Positions 49,560-61,707 of a DNA stretch of 64,000 nucleotides are shown piece after piece. The stretch is from Plectrocnemia conspersa. Lineage: Eukaryota > Arthropoda > Insecta > Trichoptera > Polycentropodidae. Position 1 is the first letter of the stretch, and the number at the start of each line of letters is the position of its first letter. Under the pieces are notes generated by a model that was not told the DNA's origin, did not search any database, and saw only the letters and a program-made list of their open reading frames with translations. The stretch is taken from assembly GCA_009617715.1 (NCBI GenBank), contig VTFK01000116.1, forward strand, positions 310,001 to 374,000. Reading direction: 5' to 3'. A program made the translations under genes and the position numbers.

Positions 49560-51700
49560 TAGCTAACTTGACATGTGACCTTTCATTGTTATAATTTTAA
49601 ACGAAATACGACGTGAAAGTGAAAGAGTGTGGGATGAAAGGATGATTCAGGCGAAATTTTCTTTATTTGATTTTTGTGAAAGGATGATACATTTTCTTTT
49701 GTATTTATTATAAAAAATAAACCGTGCTATTGATTTTTAGTATAAGTGCCGCAATTGTATTGATGCTGCCATTGGTTCAATCATATTTTTTACTTATATA
49801 ATATAATAACAGAGTTCATAATATAAATTTATTGTAAAAGTTCAAAACACAATAACATATGAATTGAATCTATTTTAATTTAAAATGAGTGGTAAAAAAT
49901 AATTTAATGTTTGACGATATATAATGGTTACCAAGATTATTAAATTTGAAGGCTCCAGACTCTTTTGTTGTTAATGGATTGTCAATTATTGTTTGAAAGG
50001 CAAAATATATGTTGTAAAGCCATAGAATCTCAGCCTCGAAAACAATATTTGCTAAGAAAATAAGAATAGAAAAATTTTAGTTTTGAACAACAGCTAAAAT
50101 TTTCGACTTCGTCGATTTTAATATTTTCAATATTACTATATTGTTTTATATTTCTTTTATAGTATTTAAACTGATTTTGTTAAAAAAAAGTAAACGTAAA
50201 AGCTTCATTGTAAATATAGATTTGATTGAGTGATAATTTATGTGCTTAGTTTATTTATACTATTAAAAAATATTTACCTAGAATAAATGTTACAAAAATA
50301 TAATTTAAATAGTAGTTTAATTACCCAAAAAAGTTTTTTCAAATATGATTATTAGACTTGAAATTTAACGATGGTTTTAGTTATAGTGTTATTTGTTTTT
50401 CTATAACAGATGTGAATGAACCATCTTTTGCTTTAATAAAATTGCGTATAAAAAAATTAATTTATATTACTGTTTATGATACATACAGGATCGAGAGAGC
50501 GAAACTGGGCCCTGGAAAAACGATGATTCCGGACCTCATGACAAAAGTGGCATTTTATATATTTTTTGAATGAATAATAATAAGTACCAATAAACTCTTT
50601 CTATGCTACAAATAAATATAAAATCTTATAAAATATGCTCAGTGTTGCCATTTAGTGAACTTCCAGCCTAGGGCAAAAGCAATAAAATTGCAATGTAAAA
50701 GCTCGATTATCAAGACTTTTCATAACAATATTACGAATGAAAATCAAATAAAGGGCGCAAAAGAAACAAATATTTCTTCTCAGAAGTCAAAAATCCACAT
50801 CAAAAGCTATAAAATCGTTGACAATATGTCCCTTTGAATGATAATGTTTATTGCAAAAGTACTATTTTGAAAGTGGGTGCTCTTGAAGGCAATGTTCCGC
50901 TTCTTTTATTTATTTTTAAATATGTATCAAAAGGGCTAAAAAAACTTATACCTAAAATACGTAAGAAAACACAAGTTTAGTTCAGATTCATTATTTGAAG
51001 TCGCTTTTACTTGCTATGATAATTTCCAGAGTCAAGGCCCTCAAGAAGAACGGGTTCTGCGAATTTATCCCCATTCCTTTCTCCGCTCGGCAGGCATGTA
51101 TTTATATAATTCATAGATATGTACATTAGTTTTTATTTATTTAGAATTAATAAATAATTGAAATGTTAAGAAATTTGCTTATATAAAAAAATAGTATTAC
51201 AGTGTCTATATTTGTATATAAAAAGTCAATAAAATAATAATATTTACAATCACTTGTGGTAATATTTATGCATGGTAATGATATTATATAATATAATAAT
51301 TATTATTTAATATAAATAAACGCAAATAATGTTGAAATATATATTAAGATTTACGAGTACATAATTAGGTATATTACATTAATTATTTAAATTAAATTCT
51401 GATATGAGATATTATTATAATTCCGACTAAAATATTTATTGCATATTTAATTAACATGGAATTTTCCACTTATTTTGCAAAATATATATATATATCGTAT
51501 AATTTATAGCATTTATACATCAAGTTATTGACTCTTGATTTATTTATTTTGGGAACGAATCCTTGCCAAAGACATAATAATATGATCACTCTTAAGTAAA
51601 TAATTCTTTGATACGATTTGAGTTGTTATAATGTAATTTAAAATATCAGCTTAGATTTATTTGGTATAAATTTAAATCAATGCCGTTCTGGGAGGAACAA
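49560..51700. other. AT-rich sequence, no gene seen
   Basis: AT-rich non-coding sequence. Short frames at 50358-50573 and 50655-50837 show nothing recognisable. Confidence 0.5.
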
Positions 51701-51739
51701 GAGTTATAGCCAAAATACATAATGACCTGATGATGGCTT

Positions 51740-51830
51740 TGAGATATAGTCTGGTGTCAGACAAGGCGATGCGCTATCTACAATGGTTTGTAATTTATTT
51801 CTCAGTAGTAGAATTAAATTAAATAATAAC
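51740..51830 (+). pseudogene. short LINE reverse transcriptase fragment (RTE-like motif)
   Basis: From 51750 the translation is SGVRQGDALSTMVCNLFL, close to the G.RQGD.LS...FN..L block that RTE-type and some other non-LTR reverse transcriptases have in place of GVPQGS. Only this block is recognisable. It is a small relic of a LINE family different from the others in the window. Confidence 0.55.
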
Positions 51831-52079
51831 AAATACGTTGAAGTATGATCTATATGAAGGCTTTAAATAGCTTTAATATTATTATTAATATACCTAAAAT
51901 AATAGGCAAAAGGTTGATTGCAAATAAATAATAAGCAAACATTATTTTTTTAATATTTTTAACTTTCTCTCTCACTTCAACGCCATAACAAAGCACCCTA
52001 ATAAAAAGTTTTTTATGAGTTTTGTCTCTTAAAATCACATTTTTCCCAAAACTTTGAAATGAAAAATGCTTCTTTTAAC
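51831..52079. other. AT-rich sequence, no gene seen
   Basis: AT-rich non-coding sequence; nothing recognisable. Confidence 0.5.
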
Positions 52080-52560
52080 ACACCCTGTACCGCAACATTG
52101 AATTCCCCCAAAATTGGATTTTTCTATTGCCGCTAACCCCATACATGACAAAATCTTAACTCGAGTGGAAAATTGAGCCGTTTATTTTCCTCAGTCATCC
52201 TACCAAAATTAACTGATAATACTGGCGTTACATCAAACGCAACAAAGAGAAAAATCCTTAAACATTTTATAGCCAAAGCCAGGATGCAGCCGCATCCTTG
52301 TGACACGGCCCAAAATGGCGACTGCTTTGTTATCCCTTTTAATCTTCACTCGTGCCTTTCCGTATGCAGACTGCATATTATATACTTTTGGTAGTCTACG
52401 TATAGCATAGTGGCGTGTGTAAGCTTTTCGAATATAGCGTGTCTCGTTTTTCGCCCCCTAGACGGGGCGAATCTCAATGGGGCACTTCGGTCAATAAAAT
52501 ATTCGCAATAACCGTTATGCGGGCGAAACCTTCGGAAATATTATTCACCATCAAAAAATG
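52080..52560. other. GC-richer patch, possible regulatory sequence
   Basis: GC-richer patch (GACACGGCCCAAAATGGCGA at 52301; CTAGACGGGGCGAATC at 52459) with a 73-codon frame of no recognisable content. Possible regulatory sequence, unproven. Confidence 0.3.
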
Positions 52561-54654
52561 AGGTGATGCACTTTTATTAAGCTATTAAAGTAGCATGAAA
52601 GATATTGGAGAAATATTTATTATTATATATTGCGATGCTTAATATATATAATATAATATAATAAACTATGAAATCTATATATCAGATTTTTTTATTAAAA
52701 TACCTCTGGTTCTTGAATGTTTTCTTTCTGTGTTTTATATTTTTAGTCAAGCTATCATTTTGCGTTTGTTGTGTATTCATTTGAAACAAAATTTTCATGT
52801 CCCAATTTAACTTATATACCGTATAGCAGAAAATAGGGGTACGTTGTAGCGACATTGTATTTTTTTTTTAATAGATCACACATTGGATTACTTTATAAAA
52901 CAGGATGTTTCAAAGATTAGAAATTAAAAAACCAGGTGTCATTTAATTACATTTTCACACGATTAAAATATAGGATGGTAAATATATTTTTCCGTTGTTA
53001 AAAATTGGGCCTGCGAAGATCATTCTAATAAAGATTTGCAATTGTAAAATATCACCGACATTTAACATTTTTTTTTTATTTTAACGAAAATAATATACCA
53101 TGGTGCATTTATTTGCATTTTTTGTATTTTTTATTTCAAGAATATTGTATATCTTGAACGTCTCTCAATATTTCGTTTTTTTTATGATATTTTCAAGTAG
53201 TTCGCGAGATCAATTAAGGATTCTTTAACAAATTCGCTCGTAGAAAATATTTATTATTTGCTCATAAAGAAGCAATTGTTGCAGCAATTGCTCTATTGAC
53301 TTCGAATACAGCTTTTCTTGCGTAACTATACATACTTTTTTTCCTTATTTTAAAATAAATAGTAAACAGTTTTAAATTTAACATGTAACCTGTTGAAATG
53401 TCGCTCCAAGTTATCTTTTTTAAGTATGGCGACAAAAACAGCAACATTTTTCTTTAACAATGACGAAAAATAGGCTAATTATTTTTTTACATACATATAC
53501 AATTGTAAGGGTTTTAACAACCTGCAGAATTTAAAGGGCATTCCAACGCAATTTTAAACAAACTAAAAGAAAAATCATACGTCTCTAAAATAAGAACAAT
53601 AGAAGAGAGATCTGGGAACAATTGCTTTAATAATTGGTTTAGACTTTCTGTGGTTCAGTATCTGATATAATTTACTATATTTATGACGGTTTTCATCATG
53701 CAATTTTTTGCTCTAATATGCAGTAAAATTATAAGAGGTTTATTAAATTGTATTTCTTCTACAATATAATAGCGAAATAAATTATTTTTCAGATTCGATT
53801 ATAAAAGGACATTATTCGGTGCATACATAAACAACTTTTTATATTAATATAATTATTTTTCAGAAAAGTACTAACAGTATCGAGATAATCTATGCCTTTG
53901 GCTTGATTTTTATTAAGAATAAATTAAAAATAAATAATAATTAAATTCGGTTCAATGTAATATTCAACAAAACGGAACACTGAATTGTTTGAATGGCAGT
54001 ACTTAAACCTAAAACCAAAAAAAATACAGTGTTGCAAATTTTAAAAACAATTCCAAATGTTTGAAAATATTTAGTAACAATTATGAGTGAACAGCGACCG
54101 ACTTGTTGGCTAGGCCTGGTATAGTGTCTTAAAATAATAACTTTATAGAAGCAACGATTGACTACCCACTGAAGTTTAAATTGTCAATGATTTGCTAATA
54201 AATAAAATACAGAATATTTTGGTAATTAAATATCGGTAACGAAAAAAAGGTGAGACTAAGAAACTCGAAAATCGCATGAAAACAATTGTCTATTGTCGAA
54301 AAAAAAGCTGAACCGTAAACAAAATTTTATTTTTAATAAGTCATTATTACACAACTTTTATGATACTAATAAAATAATATACAATAAGATATAGCTGCTG
54401 GAGGATCCAAAATGGTAAAATCAATTATCTATTGTGTATAGCAAAGGCAAAAATGCTCAAAAATCTCTTTATTTATTTATTTTAAAATACAGAAAAGTAT
54501 TGTCGACTGACCCCGATATCAGCTGATAATCAGTTTTAACCTGTAATAGCAAGCTGCACACCGACAATCGATATTATTTGCTCATTAACTTCCGAGAGCC
54601 AAAATATTTTCAATTATGCGTAAAACGAGACCATGCTATGCCATTTTGTCATTG
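52561..54654. other. AT-rich sequence, no gene seen
   Basis: AT-rich non-coding sequence; nothing recognisable. Confidence 0.5.
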
Positions 54655-54693
54655 TTTATTTTATATTTTTATTTTTTTTATAGATTAAATTAA

Positions 54694-54737
54694 GACCATC
54701 GTGGCCTTACAGGTTACCCCAATGCGCCACGATGGTC
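54694..54737 (-). other. LINE family B 3'-terminal hairpin
   Basis: In the sense of the LINE, GACCATCGTGG (54737 to 54727) and CCACGATGGTC (54704 to 54694) form a perfect 11-bp stem around a 22-nt loop containing CATTGGGGTAACCTGTAAGG. The loop is nearly unchanged at 43071-43090. In many LINEs a 3'-end stem-loop is what the reverse transcriptase recognises. That role here is inferred from position and conservation. Confidence 0.7.
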
Positions 54738-54816
54738 GAAAACAAATTTTAAATTTATAAAACATGAAAAAACGTATATATACATAAGTTTAACAATACT
54801 TAAACATAACAAAAAA

Positions 54817-55649
54817 TTATAAAATATCAAAAATAAATGATACAAACTGGATCAGATACTCGTAGCTAACATTAAATAAGTCAATATGTAATGCCAGCGT
54901 ATTAAGGAGCCGGATGGCTACAGTTATAGGCGAGTCGGCAAGTGCGGATGTCCTAGCCCTAACGGCCATCAAAAGAGGTCGCGATCGTGATTCTCGAAAA
55001 TTTTCCGGAACCCAAAACTGGAATTCCTCGAGAATAGCTGGATTGTCGACAGAACCTTTTAGTAATTTGAAAAATGCTTAGCGACATACAGCTTTCTGCG
55101 AGAACTCAGCGAATCATATCCCAACGCTCCTAAAAGAAAGGCGCTGGGATATAAGTACAGATAATAAACAAATGTCATTTTGTAAAGGTATCTTAAATAC
55201 CTTTTTTGAATTTTTTCCACTAAAAGGGAATATTTGGCTATTCGGGGATTCCAAATTATAGATCCCGATTCAAAAATACTACGATTTAAAGTGTCATAGA
55301 TGATGCGAATAACTGACGGTTTGTCAAAGTGAAAGGCATTACTCATAACAAAGCCGAGCATCTTGGACGATTTATCACAGACGTCGTGTATGTGTAGAGA
55401 AAACCTCCATTTGCTCTCGAAAGTGATTCCGAGATCTTTAGTGGAAGTTTCTCTAGTCAAAATGTTACCACCGAGATGGTAGTAATCAGCTGATGGCAAA
55501 CGGGATCGAGAAAATGACACAGTATGACACTTTCCGACACTAAAGCGCAGACGGTTAACGGAAGCCCGTCTCCACAGAGAGTATAAATCACTTTGTAAAG
55601 AGAAAGAGTCCACAACGCATTTATGCATTACGCACGCACACAAACGCAT
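54817..55649 (-). pseudogene. LINE family B reverse transcriptase C-terminus, one frameshift
   Basis: The 196-codon frame reads LQSDLYSLWRRASVNRLRFS, then VGKCHTVSFSRSRLP, TKDLGITFESKWRFSLHIHD, SSKMLGFVMSNAFHF and EKIQKRYLRYLYKM. This is the palm end, thumb and connection region of jockey/CR1-group reverse transcriptases. After a one-base frame change at about 55065 the protein continues as SVDNPAILEEFQFWVPENF and RARTSALADSPITVAIRLLN, typical C-terminal motifs of the group, to a TAA at 54817-54819. The upstream catalytic FADD block is missing. Confidence 0.85.
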
Positions 55650-55659
55650 TTCTTACTCA

Positions 55660-56409
55660 GACCCGATTACGTCAAACATGCGTGGTTTCTTAAACACTTG
55701 CAATAAAACACAATATGTTTTTTAGCATTTAAAGCAATATATATTTCGGCCATACTATAAATATTATTTAAGCAAAAGTTAGTTTATATTAAAATTATTT
55801 AATGACGTTAAAATATTAAATATACTTGTTAAGTCGAAAAATAATTGAGAAGCGTAGGAATATTTTGCGCTTTGACGTAACTCTTCAGACGACAGGCAAA
55901 CAAATACTGACGCACGATTTAAACGCCGTCTGATGCGTGCGTCTTATCGAGGCAGAGCGTGAGGCACTCTTGCTCTTTCACACGCACTTATGAATCTCAC
56001 TCGCACATGTACAAGCGAATCCGTGCGAGTGAATGAAGATACACTCATTCATCTCTCTCTTTCGAAATTCTCTGACAAAGCAGTATAGCATGGCCACGTT
56101 AAAGTTAACGGCAACAATTTGGATTTAGACAAGGCTCCCTAATTTTAGCACACACAATCAGCATTTAGTCAACAATTTATATTACAAATATTAAAATACT
56201 TATGCGACAATGCATTTATATAAAACAGATGCAACACGTCTTGTGTGTTATAATTAATATATTTTGGTAAGTTTAATATGTAAGCTCTTATATACCAAGT
56301 TTTATTGAAGTTCCCATGAGAGTTTTGAGCAAGGCGCGTGTTCTCACACATGTCTGTATAATATACTTTCATATAGAAAGTTTAATCACATTTTCATACA
56401 CTCTTTTCC
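55660..56409. other. AT-rich sequence with a CpG-rich hairpin
   Basis: The patch at 55860-56090 is GC-richer, with the inverted pair GACGCACG (55909-55916) and CGTGCGTC (55936-55943) and a CTCTCTCTTTC run. It may be a small transposon remnant. The rest is AT-rich with nothing recognised. Confidence 0.4.
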
Positions 56410-56990
56410 CAAATTCTCTTCCCCTTCCATCCTAAATGCATCCGAGCGTAAGCGCATATTAGTACGTCGGCAATATGGCATCATTTTAACCATAATATAG
56501 CGTGGTTTAAGTGTACGCGATACGAGGTGTGAGAAATGCGTGTTGATATGGGCATTATGCGGGAATATGGACCATCAATTCCGCTCGTGGGGCGCATTAC
56601 TTGTCGGTATGCGCATTTGGGCGAATTCATAGCTCGCGAAAAAATGCGTACGCGATTCTTGTAAATGCGCACCCGCAACGGCAATTTCTTTTTATTATTT
56701 TATTATGTGGCTTCGTCGCCGAAACAACGACGGTGGCATTTGCTAATGGAAAGGGTGAAGAATTTCCACTTACCTCCATAAGGGAGGAACGTCTTGCCGA
56801 GTTATGAAACAACCCAACGGTGGGTGGTAGTAGGGGATAACAAAAAAACATGGCTAAAACAAACGACCCCTTTGCAACAACACTGCTGCCCATGCTTTGG
56901 TCGAGGATTAATTCGTTTATGGTGGGAAAACCGCTCGAGGAACACTAATCCATGAGCTGGCGCTCAACTATAACGGGATACAATTCAATC
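56410..56990. other. GC-richer patch, possible regulatory sequence
   Basis: GC-richer patch with open frames on both strands (56601-56807 plus, 56627-56893 minus, 56481-56684 minus). None has a recognised domain, and openness on both strands argues against coding. Confidence 0.3.
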
Positions 56991-57368
56991 ATTAGTTTAT
57001 AGAACACTAGACCTTTACAGTATTTATTTTATCGTTGTGCAATAGTTATTTACATTTGAGCAGTAATGGAAACAATACAATTATATTTTTTTATAAAATA
57101 TTTTAGAAGCATATTTTGAAAAAAAAAAACATTTTTTAATATTTCATAAAATAATTTTGAATAATGTTTTAATTTAAGAGAACTATTTTTGGGAACTGAC
57201 TTTTTATAAAAACTTTATTACAAAATTAAGAATACGGGAAAATACATTCACCAAAATCCATTCTGGGCTATAATCATTTTATGGTTACTGAGAGAAAATT
57301 AAAAATATATATTCAAAAGTATATATTCATTTTGCGTAAGCTAAATTGATTTTTAGGGGGTGTAGCCC

Positions 57369-58059
57369 TAGGGGTGGTTGACCTCATGGCCAATAAGACT
57401 CTTCGGTGAATTCTATTAGATTGTTTATTAAGTTATAATTACTATTTTGACTACGGATGATTACTGCGTGACGTTTCTCGCGATGAAGGTGTACGTGGCG
57501 CAGGTGGTGATGGCCGTAGATGATGCTCAGGATTCTTAGGCTGCGTGCGGCGAGTGTCAGGTGTGATCTTCAGGTCTGTCGGTGAGGACGCGTGGCTGGT
57601 TCCTCCGGATGGCTGCTGGTAGATCTTGGCTCTCTGGTTGTCTGCGTTGCTCTGTGCCTCCTTCACTTGTGGTGCCGTGGACCGTCTGCCTTCTCCTTGT
57701 CGGAGTCCAGGCTTATATCCTTTAGGGGGATGCACGCTAGCTGGCCAATCATGATTGTGCATCGATCTCCTAACCAATCGCTACAGTGGCTTCTTAAAAT
57801 TTGAGAAATCAGATGTGTATTTCAAAAGCCAGTTTTTTGCTTGGCTCCAGACTTTCGATGGTTTGCATTGTGATGATTGATTGCGTCCGTACCGTTTTGT
57901 CACAAAAGGGATTTTCTTAACGACCCGTGTTGTGCGGTCGCAAGAAATCTTTCTTGTGCCATGATGTTTGTCTCATCGTTAATGAATGAACGTTTTTGGT
58001 CACGGTCATTACCAATGAGACAATCGCCCTTTTAAATGTGCCTATATGTGTGGTCGCCA
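57369..58059 (-). mobile_element. LTR-like repeat, copy 1 (candidate solo LTR)
   Basis: About 691 bp, similar along its whole length to 61708-62416 in opposite orientation. On the minus strand it starts TGGCGACCACA and ends GAGGTCAACCACCCCTA. It has promoter-like signals in order: CCAAT boxes in inverse orientation (57774-57778 and 57745-57749), a GATATAAG TATA-type box (complement of 57712-57719) about 30 bp downstream, and AATAAA (complement of 57424-57429) about 55 bp before the end. This U3-R-U5-like layout fits a solo LTR. A 108-codon frame (57451-57777) over the R/U5 region is probably chance. No internal retroelement genes lie next to it. The retroelement group is undetermined. Confidence 0.6.
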
Positions 58060-59399
58060 AAGTTTCTTTATAATTTTAATACTTAAAAAAATATACTTGG
58101 TAAGATTATGTTTTTAAATATCTGGTTAATGAAACAATAATTTATCAATTTACACAGATTATTTAATTGTGTGAATTTTGGTTGTTTTTTTTAGATTGTA
58201 TGAAGTGTTCATAATGATACATATGATAACTAGCCATTAAGATTTTTATTCCTTTTTATTTTGATAACTGATTAACTACATTATCCATCACTTATTTGTG
58301 AATTTTACGAGTCAGACATAGGAGTTTGTAATCTATATACGACGTCGAAAAAGCGCTTGTTAGCACACCAGCCTTTACTAGATTAGTTTTTGCTATATTT
58401 AGTGTATAAAATTATTTATTTTTATTTTTTAATGTTTACGCACCGCATGTCATTTTTATAATTTACCGCAAATATCACTAGTCAATTAAATAAAAAAAAA
58501 TAGCATTCCTTATTTTTTGACATTGCTTGCTTTTTTATTTTCAATTTACTATATTTTAAAATAGATAGTGTTAGTTAACCGTTGTAGAGAGTAACGATAG
58601 ATGTTTTTTCTTGTTTAATTGCGAGCATGAAATATTTAATATCATCGTTGATTGATTCAGAGTGTTGCGCTGTATATATTTGCTGCTTTGACATCTAAGC
58701 TCGTATTTTGTCTGCCGATGTGACAAAGTATCGCATCATTTATATTCTTGATTTCCGATTCACAGATAAGGATGCTGGTGGGCCAATTGCATCGCTTTTA
58801 AGTAGGTCCCTTTACTAAAATATGTTTACGCATTGAAATAAAACTGCAAGGTGACCTTTTTGAAGTCATTAATAAATATGTAGATAACAATAGTGGTTTT
58901 TGCATAGGATATACGCATTTTTATCCCACATCCATTACGCACAAAAGAGTTGTTTTTTATGTGCTTTTGCGTAATTTATTGTTCTAACATGTGTTCCATG
59001 AAATATTAACAAATATTACATAATTGTTTAACACTGAGTTTTATATTCTTGTTCGACCTTTTGTCGATGCGAGTTGGTATTTGCTTTTTATAATGTTTGA
59101 ATGGTTTCAAATTTAACGTTGCAGCTGATTGGAACCCCAAAAATAATAATTTTAATTTAAACTACCATATGTATTACGCATTGCTGAGATAAAATTGGCT
59201 TGTTACATTTTTAACATGATATTTTTAGCAAAAAAAATCAGAAAAAATGTACTTCTTTCTGAATATTGCTTTCTGAATAATGAATTGAAAATAACACATT
59301 GTTTAATTTATCGCAAATAACACAGCTAGTAAAATTTATTTTGATTTTTAAACAATTTAAAAATTCCATCAAAACCAATCGTATGAACTAACGTATCAA
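58060..59399. other. AT-rich sequence, no gene seen
   Basis: AT-rich non-coding sequence between the two LTR-like repeats; nothing recognisable. Confidence 0.5.
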
Positions 59400-59760
59400 T
59401 TCTCAGGTGTACGTAACTTTCCCTCGAGTGAGAACAACACTAGCGACATTCTAAATCGAAAGATCTCTATCTATTTGTCTCTCTCTTTCACTCCCATTTT
59501 ACTCTTCTGGATAAGCTAAACAGTGCGATTGAAGAAGTTCGCACCCTGCGCTCCCTTTGTTAGTTTCGACGCTCGAATGCGATAACTCGGCGCTGATTTA
59601 AATGCACTCTCATTCGCAGCATCCCATTTGCGAGGAACTTCTAATCGATTGCATGTCCGTATCCGCGAGCAGCGAACAAAGTAAGCTTAATTTCCCAGCC
59701 GGGCTAGACTAGAGTTCCTAGGAAATGCTTTATGTAAATTCAAAAAGAATTGGCGGATAC
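59400..59760. other. GC-richer patch
   Basis: GC-richer patch with a CTCTCTCTTTCACTC stretch similar in kind to those at 14780 and 56060, and CpGs (GTTTCGACGCTCGAATGCGA at 59563). Transposon remnant or regulatory sequence; undecided. Confidence 0.3.
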
Positions 59761-60189
59761 GTAGTCTACATTGTTATAAGTTTAATGAAATAAAATGGCA
59801 GAGAAATCGCTATCGATACTTTCAGATTTAAAGCAGTAAGTAGATAATGAAAGATAAATTGATGATACAATGCATTAAGTGTAGTTTGATGTTATTAATT
59901 GATGAACGTTACAGTTAACAACATAAACGGTTAGTTAATGTCGAGAAAGAGCAATTTAAAGTTACGCAAATTTTTAATGAGACATTATATACAAACAGCA
60001 GATCTAATTTATATACAATTTTTTATCGTTGATTATATGATGCATTAACATTTTTAAATTAATATTTTTTCAATCAAAATTTAGCACTAACCTCATAAGT
60101 GCAATGCTTAATCAATAAAACTAATAAATAATCATTACATGGCCCTGACATTCTACGGTCAATTAAATACATAAAAAAATGTGCTCAAT
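59761..60189. other. AT-rich sequence, no gene seen
   Basis: AT-rich non-coding sequence; nothing recognisable. Confidence 0.5.
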
Positions 60190-60390
60190 ATTTGTAATTT
60201 TATATACCGATCCCTTTTTAGGGTTCCGATAAACGCTCCCCCAAAGTCCTTTTTGTTTGTTTGGACCCTCGGGCCACCTTCCAATTGCGACACTTAAATT
60301 ACCAATCGTCTGGAAATCGTTAAACGTCGATCCGGGAGCTTTGAAAGCTTCGCCCCCACTCAAGCGAGCTTTCGAGCTTTTCGAATTAGG
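60190..60390. other. GC-richer patch, possible regulatory sequence
   Basis: Short GC-richer patch with a 66-codon minus-strand frame of no recognised content. Possible regulatory sequence, unproven. Confidence 0.25.
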
Positions 60391-61459
60391 ATTTTAGGCT
60401 AATTGAAATAATTAATTGCGTCATATCGACTTTTTTTGTCACTCTCATTAGAGAGCTTAAGAATTTTTACAATGTCACTTTTAAAGTAGCGTCGTAAGAT
60501 ATAATCAAGTTTTTGATTGATACGCTAAAATACTAAGAAGTTAAAATATATAAAAAAAAATGGCAAACTTTATGAAATACGTCGGTTAAACGTATAATAT
60601 GAATATATGAGCAAAAAATACCATTAGAAATGATTAAACTGATATATTTTTTCATTTATGAAGTATAAATATTAATTTTCACATCAATCTTGTTTAATTG
60701 TGATTAAATTGCGCAGTTATAAAATATTTTTTTAGGTTTTGTCAGCTGTGAAGGTACAGGATAATGCACTACAGCATAGTAAGTCAAAAACAAATACTTT
60801 ATTGGTTACTAAAATTACCCTTAATTCTATATACATATACTTGAGTACAATTATTTTATGTTCTACTCTCTGGGCACTTTTTATTATTTATTGCAAATTT
60901 TTTGTTGCAAAATGACAGGCGTTAACTTAATTTGTGTAAATAAAATTAATAATTACAAAATAAGTTGTGAGATTAAATGTCTGTAAATCAATGAAACATA
61001 TTATATTGTTAAAAAACTATTTCTATTGCTAACAATCAATAATTGTTACTAAATTATTTTTTAATTTTAAGGCATACGTATAAAAATAAATTAAAAACAT
61101 TATCTATGAAGAGCAGTCAAATTATAATAATATAATTAAGGGTGTTTCAACCCCTTGTTTTAATTTTCTATAATTTATAGATAATTTTAACTAACATTTC
61201 TAACATACGAAAGCCAAATACGATATTTTTCACTACAATTAAAGAAAGACCTCGTTAGCAAATAATCGCATTTTTATTCGATAATATTGTCTAGTCCACC
61301 TAAAAGCATATCAGAAAAAACTAGTTTTTATGTTGAAAAGACACGCGCTCCTGCGTATAAAAGTATTTTTTCCTATCTTCTGCTTTATGGCTAAATATTT
61401 TTTTAAGCATGAACATATTTTATGGGTGTGGCCAAAAATCGATGCAATAAACGATAAAA
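60391..61459. other. AT-rich sequence, no gene seen
   Basis: AT-rich non-coding sequence; nothing recognisable. Confidence 0.5.
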
Positions 61460-61520
61460 TAAGCCGCTCTACCAAAATCACAGTCGACAATAATACAACT
61501 CGACATTCCAGTGAAGACTA
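61460..61520. repeat. dispersed repeat, copy 2
   Basis: Second copy of the short repeat at 26655-26720 (GTCGACAATAATACAACTCG, then ACATTCCA), same orientation, at about 80 percent similarity by eye. Source element unknown. Confidence 0.5.
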
Positions 61521-61707
61521 TCAACTATCAAAAGCTCTCATTTGAACTTTACTGCCTGATTGTGGCATCTATATTAATTTATATACGTGTTTTTATTATA
61601 TATTTTCTTGAAACAAGCTTTTTTAGCAGCTATTTTGACTGCAGAGTCAGCGTTAAAACTCGAAATTAGCGAAATAATCGAAATAAGTGTTTTCTTATTT
61701 AAAAGTG

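Larger units (their letters stand above)
54655..55650 (-). mobile_element. 5'-truncated LINE, family B (jockey/CR1 group)
   Basis: Minus-strand LINE fragment. It contains the C-terminal third of the reverse transcriptase ORF (54817-55649), then a 3' UTR with a terminal hairpin (54694-54737) and an A-rich tail. The catalytic block is absent, so truncation lies near 55620-55650. It is younger than the jockey relics, because reading frames survive with one frameshift. A tail-only copy lies at 43030-43125. Confidence 0.85.

Noticed and set aside
52080..52925. A transposon bounded by ACACCCTGT (about 52081) and ACAGGATGTTTC (about 52902)
   Set aside because: The two ends face outward relative to the interval, so they cannot be the ends of one element.
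57451..57777. 108-codon proline- and serine-rich minus-strand frame
   Set aside because: It covers the TATA-to-polyA part of the LTR-like repeat and is not kept open in the other copy (61708-62416).
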